DNA of 64,000 nt, taken from Sphingomonas sp. Leaf21. Its GTDB lineage: Bacteria > Pseudomonadota > Alphaproteobacteria > Sphingomonadales > Sphingomonadaceae. The stretch lies in contig NZ_CAKASM010000011.1 of assembly GCF_916858675.1 (NCBI RefSeq), positions 36,856 through 100,855 of the forward strand, written 5' to 3'. The translations under genes and the position numbers were made by a program. Positions 19,201 to 27,470 of the stretch are shown piece after piece; the stretch's first letter is position 1, and the number at the start of each line of letters is the position of its first letter. Below the pieces are notes generated by a model. The model was not told where the DNA came from, made no database searches, and was given only the letters and a program-made list of their open reading frames with translations.

Positions 19201-20578
19201 CGCCCCCGCCGCCCTGGCGACGCTGGCCGCCGCCGCTCGCGCCACCGCCACGCGACGCGCCTTCACTGCCCGAAAGCTGGCCGGTGATGACCTGCATACC
19301 GGGCTTCAGCCCGCCCGACAGGACCTCGGTCATCGATCCGTTGGTGTCGCCGGTGACGATCTGGACCGGCTGCGGCTTGCCGTCGGCGCCGCGCACATAG
19401 ACGGTCTGGGTCGCGCCGCGCTGTACCGTCGCGGTGCGGGCCGCGCGGTCGCGACGCGGGCGGAAGGTCAGCGATCCGGCGATCCCGCCGCCGCCCTGCC
19501 CTGCCCCGTCCGACGGCTGGAAGCGCAGTGCCGCATTGGGGATCAGCATCACGCCGCGCTTGTCGGAGGTCACGATATCGGCGGTCGCGGTCATGCCCGG
19601 CCGCAATTGCAGGTCGGGGTTCGCGACGGTCAGGTCGGCGGCATAGCTGACCACCTGCCCCGTGGTCGACGTGCTGCCCGCCGTCGAGGACGACGACGAG
19701 GACGTCGCCGCGCTGACCGTCAGGTTCGAGCCGAGATCGACGCGCGTGATCGTCGCCGGGAAGGTCCGCCCCGGAAAGGCGTCGACGGTGAAATTGGCCT
19801 TCTGCCCCACCTTCACCTCGCCGACATCGGCTTCGTCGATCGCGACCTCCAGCTTCATCTTGGTCAGGTCTTCGGCGATGACGAACAGGGTCGGCGTGTT
19901 GAACGACGCCGCGACCGTCTGGCCCGGATCGACCTGCCGCGCCAGCACCACGCCCGAGACGGGTGAGCGGATGATCGCGCGCTGGCGCTGGGTCTGCGAC
20001 TGGGCGAGCTGGGCGCGGGCGGCGGCGACATTGGCCTCGGCGACGCGAAGCGCGGCGACCGCGCGCTGCGCATCGGCACGACCGGTCTGGAGTTCGGTGC
20101 CCGACGGCACACGCCCGTTGGACAGCTTGTAGACTTCCTCCAGCCGCCGGAGCTGCGCCTGCGCCTCGGAGACGGTCGCGCGCGCCTGCGCCACCTGCGC
20201 GACATTGGCGCTCAACGTCGCCTGCGCCGCGCGGATCTGGTCGTCGATCTGCTCGGGGTCGATCAGCGCGAGCGCCTCGCCCGCCTTCACCCGGTCGTTC
20301 ACGTCGACCACGACCTTGGTGACGAGCCCCGATAGCTGCGAGCCGACCGTCACCTGATTGGTCGGCGCCAGCTTGCCGGTGGCCGAGACCGTCACGGTCA
20401 GGTCGCCGCGCGTCACCGGCGCGGTGGCGTATCCCGCCTCCTTCGAACCGCCGAAACAGCTTTTCAGAAGCAGCGCGAGCAGCACCACGCCGACGATCAC
20501 GATCCCCCACTGAACCCATTTGCGCCAGCGCGGTTGCGGCTTCACGCCCAGGAAATCGTCGAGAGTCTGGTCGGCCAT
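19187..20578 (-). CDS. MacA-type periplasmic adaptor (membrane fusion protein)
   Basis: 463-residue adaptor with one N-terminal membrane anchor (WGIVIVGVVLLALLL). Lipoyl-like halves flank a coiled-coil hairpin at about 100-190, rich in Ala/Gln/Arg and heptad-like. Beta-barrel segments follow. Two low-complexity stretches are notable: a Ser/Thr run (SSSSSSTAGSTSTTG) and a Gly/Arg-rich C terminus. It bridges the inner-membrane ABC permease and the TolC-like protein encoded by the adjoining genes. Its start overlaps the upstream stop as ATGA. Confidence 0.92.
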
Positions 20579-22050
20579 CAGCGGTTTTCCGGGGTTGTCG
20601 CGCGCGGCGGCGCTTCGGGAATGACGGTGTCGTCCCAGCCGCCGCCCAGCGCGGCGAACAGTGCGACCTGCGCGGTGGCGGCGTCGGAGCGGGCCTGGAC
20701 CAGCCCGTTCTCGGCGTTCAGCAGCGCCGCCTCCTGCTGCGACAGGGTGGTGAAATCGGTGAGGCCCGAGCGATACTGGCTGCGCGCCAGGATCGCCGAG
20801 TTGCGCGCGGCGTCGAGCTGCACCGCGAACAGCCGCTCCCGCTCGCGCGCGGTGTTGAGCGCGACGATCGCGTTCTCGACATCCTCGAGCGCGAGCAGCA
20901 CGGTGCCCTGATAGGCGGCGTAGCTCTGGTCGGCCAGCGCCCGCGCACCGCGTACCTGGCTGCGCAACCGGCCGCCGTTGAAGATCGCCTGGGTCAGTCC
21001 GGCGAACAGGCTGCCGGTGATCGCGTCGCCCAGCGAGCCGAGGCTGGTCGCCGCCGTGTTGATATTCCCCGAAATGGCGAGCGCGGGATAGAGCGCCGCC
21101 TGTGCCACGCCGATCCGCGCGCTGGCCGCCGCCAGGTTGCGTTCGGCGGCGCGGACATCCGGGCGACGGCGCAGGATATCGGCCGGAATGCCGACGCCGA
21201 TCGCGGCGGGCCCGCGCGGGATCGGGCGCACCGACTCCATGCGCGCCTTGACCGCCCCCGGTGCCTGCGCGGTCAACACGCCAAGGCGCGACACGGCGGC
21301 GTTATATTGTTGTTCGATCGATGGAATGGTCGCGGCGGTCTGCGCCCGCTGGCCGCGCGCCTGCTCGGCGTCGAGGGAGGAGACGAGCCCGGCCCGCACG
21401 CGGAAACCGGCGATCTCCAGATTGTCGTCCTGCAGGGTCAGGCTCGCCCGCGCATTGGCGAGCTGCGCCTGGTAGGCCCGCGCGAGCATGTAATTGCGTG
21501 CCAGTTCGCTCTCGACCGTCAGCAGCGTCGCGGCATAGCTGAACCCGGCGCCTTCATAGGTCGCACGGGTCGCCTCAACGGTGCGGCGGACCTCACCGAA
21601 CAGGCCGAGCTGGTAACTGGCCGACAGCCCGACCGTATAGCTGTTGCTTCCGCCCCCGCCGGTATCGACCACGGTCCCGTCGGGCAGCGTGAAGCTGCGC
21701 CCGCCGCCGGCGAGATTTTCGTTGCGCTGGTAGCCGGTCGAACCCGACAGGGTGGGCAGCAGCGACGCGCGGCTCTGGATCAGGCTCTCGCGCGCCTGGC
21801 GCAGCCGGGCGATCGCCTGGACGACATCGGTATTGGCGACCACCGACTGCTCGACCAGCTCGGCGAGCAGCGGATCGTCGAACGATCGCCACCAGCGGGT
21901 CAGGTCCTGCGCCTGCGCATTGGCCGCGGGGACCGACCAATTGGCGGGCACCCCCAGCTCTTGGGGAGCGGCGGGACGGTAATCGGGGCCGACCGTACAG
22001 CCGGACAAGGCGGCTGTGGCCACGAGAAGGACGCGGGCGCGAGGCTTCAT
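20578..22050 (-). CDS. NodT/TolC-family outer-membrane efflux lipoprotein
   Basis: 490 residues. A lipoprotein signal with lipobox LSGC (Cys18) is followed by TVGPDYRPAAP, the standard NodT-type start. The two TolC repeats are visible as long helical regions containing ARLRQARESLIQSRASLLPTLS and VAQAALYPALAISGNI. It is the first gene of a four-gene operon with the adaptor, ATPase and permease, forming a tripartite exporter. The 267 nt upstream hold a GC-rich repeat and presumably the promoter. Confidence 0.93.
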   Translation of the reverse strand: MKPRARVLLVATAALSGCTVGPDYRPAAPQELGVPANWSVPAANAQAQDLTRWWRSFDDPLLAELVEQSVVANTDVVQAIARLRQARESLIQSRASLLPTLSGSTGYQRNENLAGGGRSFTLPDGTVVDTGGGGSNSYTVGLSASYQLGLFGEVRRTVEATRATYEGAGFSYAATLLTVESELARNYMLARAYQAQLANARASLTLQDDNLEIAGFRVRAGLVSSLDAEQARGQRAQTAATIPSIEQQYNAAVSRLGVLTAQAPGAVKARMESVRPIPRGPAAIGVGIPADILRRRPDVRAAERNLAAASARIGVAQAALYPALAISGNINTAATSLGSLGDAITGSLFAGLTQAIFNGGRLRSQVRGARALADQSYAAYQGTVLLALEDVENAIVALNTARERERLFAVQLDAARNSAILARSQYRSGLTDFTTLSQQEAALLNAENGLVQARSDAATAQVALFAALGGGWDDTVIPEAPPRATTPENR

Positions 22051-22183
22051 GGCGGCGAACCTGCCCCGCCGTTACGGCCCCGTCCAGTGCGTTTATGTCG
22101 CAAAGTGTGACGGGAGTACGAAATTCCCGTCATTTTACAACGCACGTTTTGGCGACGGGATGGTTCCGGAGGGGACGATAAAA

Positions 22184-22310
22184 TCCTCCCCGGTACGGGG
22201 AGGTGGCAGGCCGAAGGCCTGACGGAGGGGGGCCTGCCACACAGGTCGTACCGTGCGGCGCTCCCCCTCCACCAGCCTGCGGCTGGTCCCCCTCCCCGTA
22301 CCGGGGAGGA
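22184..22310. repeat. 127-bp intergenic element with 20-bp terminal inverted repeats
   Basis: Ends are exact inverted copies: 22184-22203 (TCCTCCCCGGTACGGGGAGG) and 22291-22310. Inside are further palindromes such as GCAGGCCGAAGGCCTG and CAGCCTGCGGCTG, and CGGAGGGG / CCCCCTCC blocks. Related elements occur at 27344, 38225, 52549, 55477 and 63603. It holds no ORF. The rest of the 22051-22317 gap shows no gene. Confidence 0.8.
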
Positions 22311-22317
22311 ACGGGTG

Positions 22318-22902
22318 TTACCGACCCACCCAGTCCGAGACCTGCTGCGCCACCTGGTTCGCCGCCTGGTTCAGCGCGGGACCGACGCTATCCGCGTCGA
22401 TCCTGCCCACCGGCACGCGCGCTTCGAAGCGGCGCTTCTCGATCCCCGTCTGGCCATCGCGTTGCAGCGAGGCGTCGAACATCACCACGGCCTCGCGACG
22501 CGTGGCGTCCATGCCGAACTGGCGCAGCTCGCCGCCCAGACGATCGCCCGGATCACCGATCGAATCCCGCGCCGACAGCACCACCCGGCCCGCCCGTGCG
22601 GTCAGCGTATCCGCCATCAGCCGCGCGAACAGCCGCGTCGGCGGCTCTGCCCACTGCGCGTTCTTCACATAGGCGATGCTGGTCGCATCCTCCTGTACCG
22701 GCACCCGCGCGGTGGCGAGCTCCTGCGGCGCGCTGGGCACCGCGATGGTGATCGACTTGCCCTGCCCCGAATCCTGGGTCTGGCCCACCGTCGGCGCCGA
22801 TTGCGCCTGGAGCGTCAATAGCGAGGGCGGCGGCTTCGCGCCGAAGCTGATGCAACCGGCGAGCGGGAGCGCGGCGAGCAGAACGATCAGCGGAGTCTTC
22901 AT
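22318..22902 (-). CDS. PqiC-like ABC transport auxiliary lipoprotein
   Basis: 194-residue lipoprotein with signal MKTPLIVLLAALPLAGC (lipobox LAGC, Cys17). The body resembles the ABC-type transport auxiliary lipoprotein family (PqiC/YmbA), including VKNAQWAEPPTRLFARLMADTL. These partner MCE proteins at the outer membrane. GAGGA lies 5 nt before the ATG at 22902; a GTG at 22926 overlapping the mlaD stop is an alternative start. It is the last gene of the Mla operon. Confidence 0.85.
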   Translation of the reverse strand: MKTPLIVLLAALPLAGCISFGAKPPPSLLTLQAQSAPTVGQTQDSGQGKSITIAVPSAPQELATARVPVQEDATSIAYVKNAQWAEPPTRLFARLMADTLTARAGRVVLSARDSIGDPGDRLGGELRQFGMDATRREAVVMFDASLQRDGQTGIEKRRFEARVPVGRIDADSVGPALNQAANQVAQQVSDWVGR

Positions 22903-22922
22903 GACGGTCCTCATCGGCTTCC

Positions 22923-23885
22923 TCACTTGCCCTTATAGTCCGGCAGCTTCTGCTGCCCGATCAGCGACCCTGCGCCCTGCTGGTCGACCTTCTCGGCGAC
23001 CGCCGACAGCGACTGGGTCATCACGCGCAGGTCCTTCACCAGACGATCCGCCTCGGGCACCGTCTGCTTGGAGAAGGTCTGCAGGCCCGGTCGCGCATCG
23101 CCGATCGCGGCGTTCAGCGTATCCGCGCTCTGCTGCGCCGAGGCGATCGCCTTGTTCAGATTGGCCATGGTCGGCTTGACGTCCTCGGCGAGCAGGCCGT
23201 TGGTCGTCGCCGCGAGCTGGCCGATCGACTGCGCCGCGTCACCCGCCTGCTGGATCGCCACGCGGGTCTGCGCCAGCGTCGCGGCGATCTCCGGCCCGCG
23301 ATCGGCCAGCGCGTCGGTCAGGCGGTTGGTGTTGTCGAGAATGCCCGCGATCGACGCCTGGTTGCGATCCGACAGCAGCCCGGTCAGCCGCTCGGTCAGC
23401 GTCGACAGCCGCTCCAGCAACTGCGGCGCGGAGTTGAGGATCGCGCCGATACCGCCCTGCTTGGTTGGGATGACCGGCACGCCGTAGGGACAGACAGTGC
23501 GGTTCTCCGGCTGCGGGCAGGCGATCGGCGGCGCACCCTTGCGCGCGCCATCGAGCGAAATGGTGCTGGTGCCCGTGAAGCTGGCCGAGATCGACGCGGT
23601 CGTGCCCTGCAGGATCGGCGTCTGCTCGTTGACCGCGACCCGCACCCGCACGAATTGCGGATCGGGCCGCCACAGCGCGATTTCCTTCACCTGCCCCGAG
23701 GGCACGCCCGAATAGGTGACCGCCGAGCCCTTGGCCAGGCCATCGACCGACTGCCGGAAGAAGATGTCATATTCCTTCTCCGACGTGCCGCCCAGCCGGG
23801 CGATCCATACGGTGAACAGCGCCAGCACGACGAGCAGGATCAGCACGACGGAGCCGACAAGGACGTGGTTCGAACGAGTTTCCAT
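22923..23885 (-). CDS. mlaD: MlaD-type MCE-domain protein
   Basis: Periplasmic lipid-binding component of the Mla transporter, 320 residues. It has one N-terminal membrane helix (HVLVGSVVLILLVVLALFTVW), an MCE domain at about 40-115 (YDIFFRQSVDGLAKGSAVTYSGV), then a long helical C-terminal part that would form a needle or tube as in longer MCE proteins. An ICPQPENRTVC-like segment gives two cysteines after the MCE core. Start and stop are coupled to its neighbours (ATGA upstream). Confidence 0.92.
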   Translation of the reverse strand: METRSNHVLVGSVVLILLVVLALFTVWIARLGGTSEKEYDIFFRQSVDGLAKGSAVTYSGVPSGQVKEIALWRPDPQFVRVRVAVNEQTPILQGTTASISASFTGTSTISLDGARKGAPPIACPQPENRTVCPYGVPVIPTKQGGIGAILNSAPQLLERLSTLTERLTGLLSDRNQASIAGILDNTNRLTDALADRGPEIAATLAQTRVAIQQAGDAAQSIGQLAATTNGLLAEDVKPTMANLNKAIASAQQSADTLNAAIGDARPGLQTFSKQTVPEADRLVKDLRVMTQSLSAVAEKVDQQGAGSLIGQQKLPDYKGK

Positions 23886-24802
23886 CAGCGTGTCCCTGGT
23901 TCGCCTCTCGCATGGGCATCGGCTTCGGTCCCCTGCGACCGCTGGCCGGTGGCATGGGCTTCGACTTCGGTGGGGTGGCGGGCGGCGTCGGTCTCGGCTG
24001 AGCGGGGCCGGATATCGGCGACCTCGTCCTTGGCGGCGATCGCCGCACGACCGCGCGGCCCCTTGAAATATTCCTCGATCCAGGGATGGTCGAGCGCGAT
24101 CAGCTCGTCGATCGTGCCGACCGCGATCACCTTCTTGTCCGCCAGCACCGCCACCCGGTCGCAAATCGCATAGAGCGTGTCGAGGTCATGGGTGATGAGG
24201 AAGACGGTCAGCCCCAGCGTCTTCTGGAGCGAGGCGATCAACTGGTCGAACGCCGCCGCGCCGATCGGGTCGAGCCCCGCGGTCGGCTCGTCGAGGAACA
24301 GCAGTTCGGGATCGAGTGCCAGCGCGCGGGCGAGCCCGGCACGCTTCTTCATGCCACCCGACAGCTCGGCGGGGTATTTGGGACCGGCGTCGGCGGGCAG
24401 GCCGGTCATCACCACCTTGTAGGACGCGATCTCGTCCATCAGCGCCTGGGGCAGGTCGCGGTAGAATTCGCGAAGCGGCACCGCGACATTCTCCGCGACG
24501 GTCAGCGTGGAGAAGAGCGCGCCGCCCTGGAACAGCACGCCCCAGCGCTTTCGCACATCGACCGCCTCGGTCGCCTCGCGGCCGATGGTCTGCTCGCCGA
24601 ACACGGTGATGTCGCCCGCATCGGGGGTCTGTAGCCCGATGATCGTGCGCATCAGCACCGACTTGCCGGTGCCCGATCCGCCGACCACGCCCAGGATCTC
24701 GCCCTTGCGCACGTCGAGGTCGAGCCCGTCATGGATCACCTGCTCGCCGAAGCTGTTGCGCAGCCCCCGAACCTGGATCAGATGTTCGTCCTGCTCGGCC
24801 AT
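23885..24802 (-). CDS. mlaF: MlaF-type ABC ATPase
   Basis: ATPase of the Mla phospholipid transporter. It has Walker A GGSGTGKS, signature LSGGMKKRAGLARAL, Walker B LLFLDEPTAGLDP and H-loop ITHDLD. At 305 residues it is longer than E. coli MlaF (about 270), with a charged C-terminal tail of about 45 residues rich in Arg/Glu/Ala and no recognised domain. The conserved core begins at MAEQDEHLIQVRGL. Both ends overlap neighbours by ATGA. Confidence 0.93.
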   Translation of the reverse strand: MAEQDEHLIQVRGLRNSFGEQVIHDGLDLDVRKGEILGVVGGSGTGKSVLMRTIIGLQTPDAGDITVFGEQTIGREATEAVDVRKRWGVLFQGGALFSTLTVAENVAVPLREFYRDLPQALMDEIASYKVVMTGLPADAGPKYPAELSGGMKKRAGLARALALDPELLFLDEPTAGLDPIGAAAFDQLIASLQKTLGLTVFLITHDLDTLYAICDRVAVLADKKVIAVGTIDELIALDHPWIEEYFKGPRGRAAIAAKDEVADIRPRSAETDAARHPTEVEAHATGQRSQGTEADAHARGEPGTR

Positions 24803-25908
24803 CAATCCCATCCGATCCAGGTGAAGAACACCGCGAAGAAGGCGTCGAGTACGATCACCAGGAAGATCGCCTGCACGACGGCGGCGGTGGTGCGCAGGCC
24901 GACCTGCTCGGCATCCGACTTGACCTGCATCCCCTGGAAACACCCCGCGATCGCGATGATCGCGCCAAAGACGGGCGCCTTGATCAGGCCGACATAGAGG
25001 TCGGTGATCGGAACCACCTCGCGAATGCGCGCGATGAAGGTGATCGGCGGGATGCCCAGCGACACGGCCGCCAGGAAGCAGCCGCCGATCATCGCGATCA
25101 GCGACGAATAGAAGCCGAGCAACGGCATCAGCGTGACCGCCGCCAGCGTGCGGGGCAGCACCAGCGCCTCCATCGGCGACACGCCGATGACGCGCATCGC
25201 GTCGATCTCCTCGGTCAGCTTCATCGTGCCGATCTGCGCCGCGAAGGCCGATCCCGAGCGGCCCGCCACCATGATCGCGGTCATCAACACGCCCAGCTCG
25301 CGCAACGTCAGGCGACCGACCAGATTGATCGTGAATACCTCCGCGCCGAACTGGCGAAGCTGCACCGCGCCCTGCTGCGCGATGACGATGCCGATCAGGA
25401 AGCTCATCAGCCCGACGATCGCCAGCGCGGTCACGCCCACCGTCTCGAACTCGTGCACCACGGCATTGAAGCGGAAACGGCGCGGATGGCGGATCACCGC
25501 CAGCGCGGCGAGCACCGTCGCGCCCATGAAGCCGAGCAGGCCGTACAGCGTCTGGAACGCGGCGACGACGGCATCGCCGACCTCCCCCGCGACGCGCGAA
25601 AAGGGGCTGATCGCCTTGGGCCGCATCGCGACCGGCTGATCCGCCTCGACCACCTTGGCCATCAGGTGACGCTGGTCGTCGTCCAGTCCGTCGATCTGTG
25701 CATCGTTGCGCGCGGCGAAGCGGTGGATCAGCCAGGCGCCGACGGTATCGATCCGGTCGACCTGCGACAGGTCGAGTCGTCGCACCGAGGCGTCCTCGCG
25801 ATCGAGGCGCTCGGGCAGGTCGCCCAGCGTCGCCAGCGACAGACTGCCGGTGAAGCGCATCGCGCCACCGTTCGCCGGATCCAGCTGATAATCGGCCTTG
25901 GCGTTCAT
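24802..25908 (-). CDS. mlaE: MlaE-type permease with fused N-terminal STAS (MlaB-like) domain
   Basis: 368 residues. Residues 1-90 look like an MlaB/STAS domain (LDLSQVDRIDTVGAWLIHRF). The rest is the MlaE permease with about five membrane helices and the family segment MVAGRSGSAFAAQIGTMKLTEEIDAM. E. coli has MlaB and MlaE as separate proteins; here they are fused, as in several alphaproteobacteria. The ATG at 25908 lies 6 nt after AGAGG; a GTG one codon earlier is possible. First gene of the mlaEFD-lipoprotein operon. Confidence 0.92.
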   Translation of the reverse strand: MNAKADYQLDPANGGAMRFTGSLSLATLGDLPERLDREDASVRRLDLSQVDRIDTVGAWLIHRFAARNDAQIDGLDDDQRHLMAKVVEADQPVAMRPKAISPFSRVAGEVGDAVVAAFQTLYGLLGFMGATVLAALAVIRHPRRFRFNAVVHEFETVGVTALAIVGLMSFLIGIVIAQQGAVQLRQFGAEVFTINLVGRLTLRELGVLMTAIMVAGRSGSAFAAQIGTMKLTEEIDAMRVIGVSPMEALVLPRTLAAVTLMPLLGFYSSLIAMIGGCFLAAVSLGIPPITFIARIREVVPITDLYVGLIKAPVFGAIIAIAGCFQGMQVKSDAEQVGLRTTAAVVQAIFLVIVLDAFFAVFFTWIGWD

Positions 25909-25979
25909 CACCTGCCTCTTTGAGCGAAAGCGGGGGCATCGACAAGGCGCTTCATCGGCACGACGAATCGACCCGGCCC

Positions 25980-26009
25980 TATAATTAGACGCATGAGTGG
26001 CGTTTTCAA
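25980..26009 (-). promoter_or_regulatory. Candidate sigma-70 promoter of the mla operon
   Basis: On the minus strand TTGAAA (26009-26004), 18-nt spacer, ATTATA (25985-25980), about 70 nt before the mlaE start. Its -35 box overlaps the stop region of the upstream DUF445 gene. Confidence 0.4.
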
Positions 26010-27268
26010 AGCAGCCTGTCCACGCCGTGCAGGATCAGGCCGACGCTGCCACCGACCAGCGTGCCGTTGATCCGGATATATTGCAGATCCCGGCCGACCG
26101 CGTTCTCCAGCCGTGAGGTGACGGTATCGGCGTCCCAGCCGCGTACCGTCTCCGACACCAGCCGGACGATGGCGTCGCCATAGTCGGCCGCCACCCCGAC
26201 GACCGCGCGGCGCACGAAGCGGTTGATCGTCGCCGCCAGCCGAGGATCGCTCTGCAAGGTCTGGCCGAGCTGGCGAAGCGTCTCGCCCAGCCGTCCGGCG
26301 GTCACCGCCTGCGGGTCGCGGGCCATGCGCAGCAGCGCCTCGCGCGCCTGTTCCCACAATCCGTCGATCCAGCGCTGCATCGCCGGGTTGGCGACCAGGT
26401 CGTTCTTCATCGCCTCCACCCGGGCGCGGGTGTCGGGATCATATTGCAGGTCCCAGGCGAGGCGATCCAACCCCTCCTCGATCTTCAGGCGAAGCGGATG
26501 CTCGCGATCCTCGGCCACGTCGTGGAGCAGCTTGTGCAGCCCGTCGATCAGCTTGTCGGCCAGCGTCTCGTCCAGCCCGGTCCAGCGCAGGATCGCGCCC
26601 GCACGCTCATGCACCATCGCGCGGACGATCGGCTCGTTCGCCTCCAGCGCGCTCGCCGCCCAGCGCAGCACCGAGTCGAGCAACGGCAGATGCCGCCCCT
26701 CGGCAATGCTGGCCTTCATCAACTGGCCGAGGATCGGGGACACCTCGGTCGCGCGCAGCCGGGCGCCGATCCCCGCCTTGACCATGCCGCCGAGCCGCTG
26801 GGGATCGAAAGCGGTCAGCATCTCGGCGAACAGCTTGGACGCGCCGCGCCGGATCCGCCCGCCCTCCTGCGGCGGTTGCGCCAGCCAGCGCCCGGCGGCG
26901 CCCGCGACATCCAGCCGGTGCATCCGCCGCGCGACGACGCGGGGGATCAGGAAATTGGTGCGCAGGAAGTTGGCGAGCGTGTCGCCGATACGGTCCTTGT
27001 TGCGCGGCACGATCGCGGTGTGCGGGATGGGCAGCCCCAGCGGATGGCGGAACAACGCGGTCACCGCGAACCAGTCGGCCAGCCCACCGACCATCGCCGC
27101 CTCCGCGAAGGAGCGGACGAAACCCCAAAGGGGATGAACCGGCTGCAGGGCGCGCGAGATCAGGAACAGCGCCGCCATCGACAGCAACAGCCCCGTCGCA
27201 ACCGCCCGCATTTTCCGCAGGGCGGCTGGAACGGGCTGACTACCCCCCAATCGCGTCGCGACTTCCAT
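26006..27268 (-). CDS. DUF445 (YjiN-type) membrane protein
   Basis: 420 residues matching the DUF445 family: N-terminal membrane helix (ATGLLLSMAALFLISRALQ), then the family hallmark AAMVGGLADWFAVTALFRHPLGLPIPHTAI with IVPRNKDRIG. A long helical middle follows, and a C-terminal hydrophobic segment (GTLVGGSVGLILHGVD). Function is not established in the literature known to me. The gene is intact and monocistronic-looking; its end overlaps the putative mla promoter. Confidence 0.88.
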   Translation of the reverse strand: MEVATRLGGSQPVPAALRKMRAVATGLLLSMAALFLISRALQPVHPLWGFVRSFAEAAMVGGLADWFAVTALFRHPLGLPIPHTAIVPRNKDRIGDTLANFLRTNFLIPRVVARRMHRLDVAGAAGRWLAQPPQEGGRIRRGASKLFAEMLTAFDPQRLGGMVKAGIGARLRATEVSPILGQLMKASIAEGRHLPLLDSVLRWAASALEANEPIVRAMVHERAGAILRWTGLDETLADKLIDGLHKLLHDVAEDREHPLRLKIEEGLDRLAWDLQYDPDTRARVEAMKNDLVANPAMQRWIDGLWEQAREALLRMARDPQAVTAGRLGETLRQLGQTLQSDPRLAATINRFVRRAVVGVAADYGDAIVRLVSETVRGWDADTVTSRLENAVGRDLQYIRINGTLVGGSVGLILHGVDRLL

Positions 27269-27343
27269 CGTTCAGGACAATTCGCGAACGGCGGCTTTGT
27301 TCAAGTGGAATCTTTCCCGAGCGTAACGAAACGGCGTGCGTGA

Positions 27344-27461
27344 TCCTCCCCGGCACGGGGCGGTGGCAGCGCGAAGCGCGGACGGAGGGGGGCCGCCACA
27401 CCAGTCGACCCGTGCGGCGCTCCCCCTCCACCATCCCTGACATGGTCCCCCTTGCCGTTCG
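27344..27461. repeat. Degenerate copy of the TCCTCCCC-type intergenic element
   Basis: Same plan as 22184-22310: TCCTCCCCGGCACGGGG, a palindromic GCGCGAAGCGC core, CGGAGGGGGGCCGCCACAC, CCCCCTCCACC. The right terminal repeat has decayed (CTTGCCGTTCGGG). Nothing else is seen in the 27269-27470 gap. Confidence 0.65.
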
Positions 27462-27470
27462 GGCGCGGTC

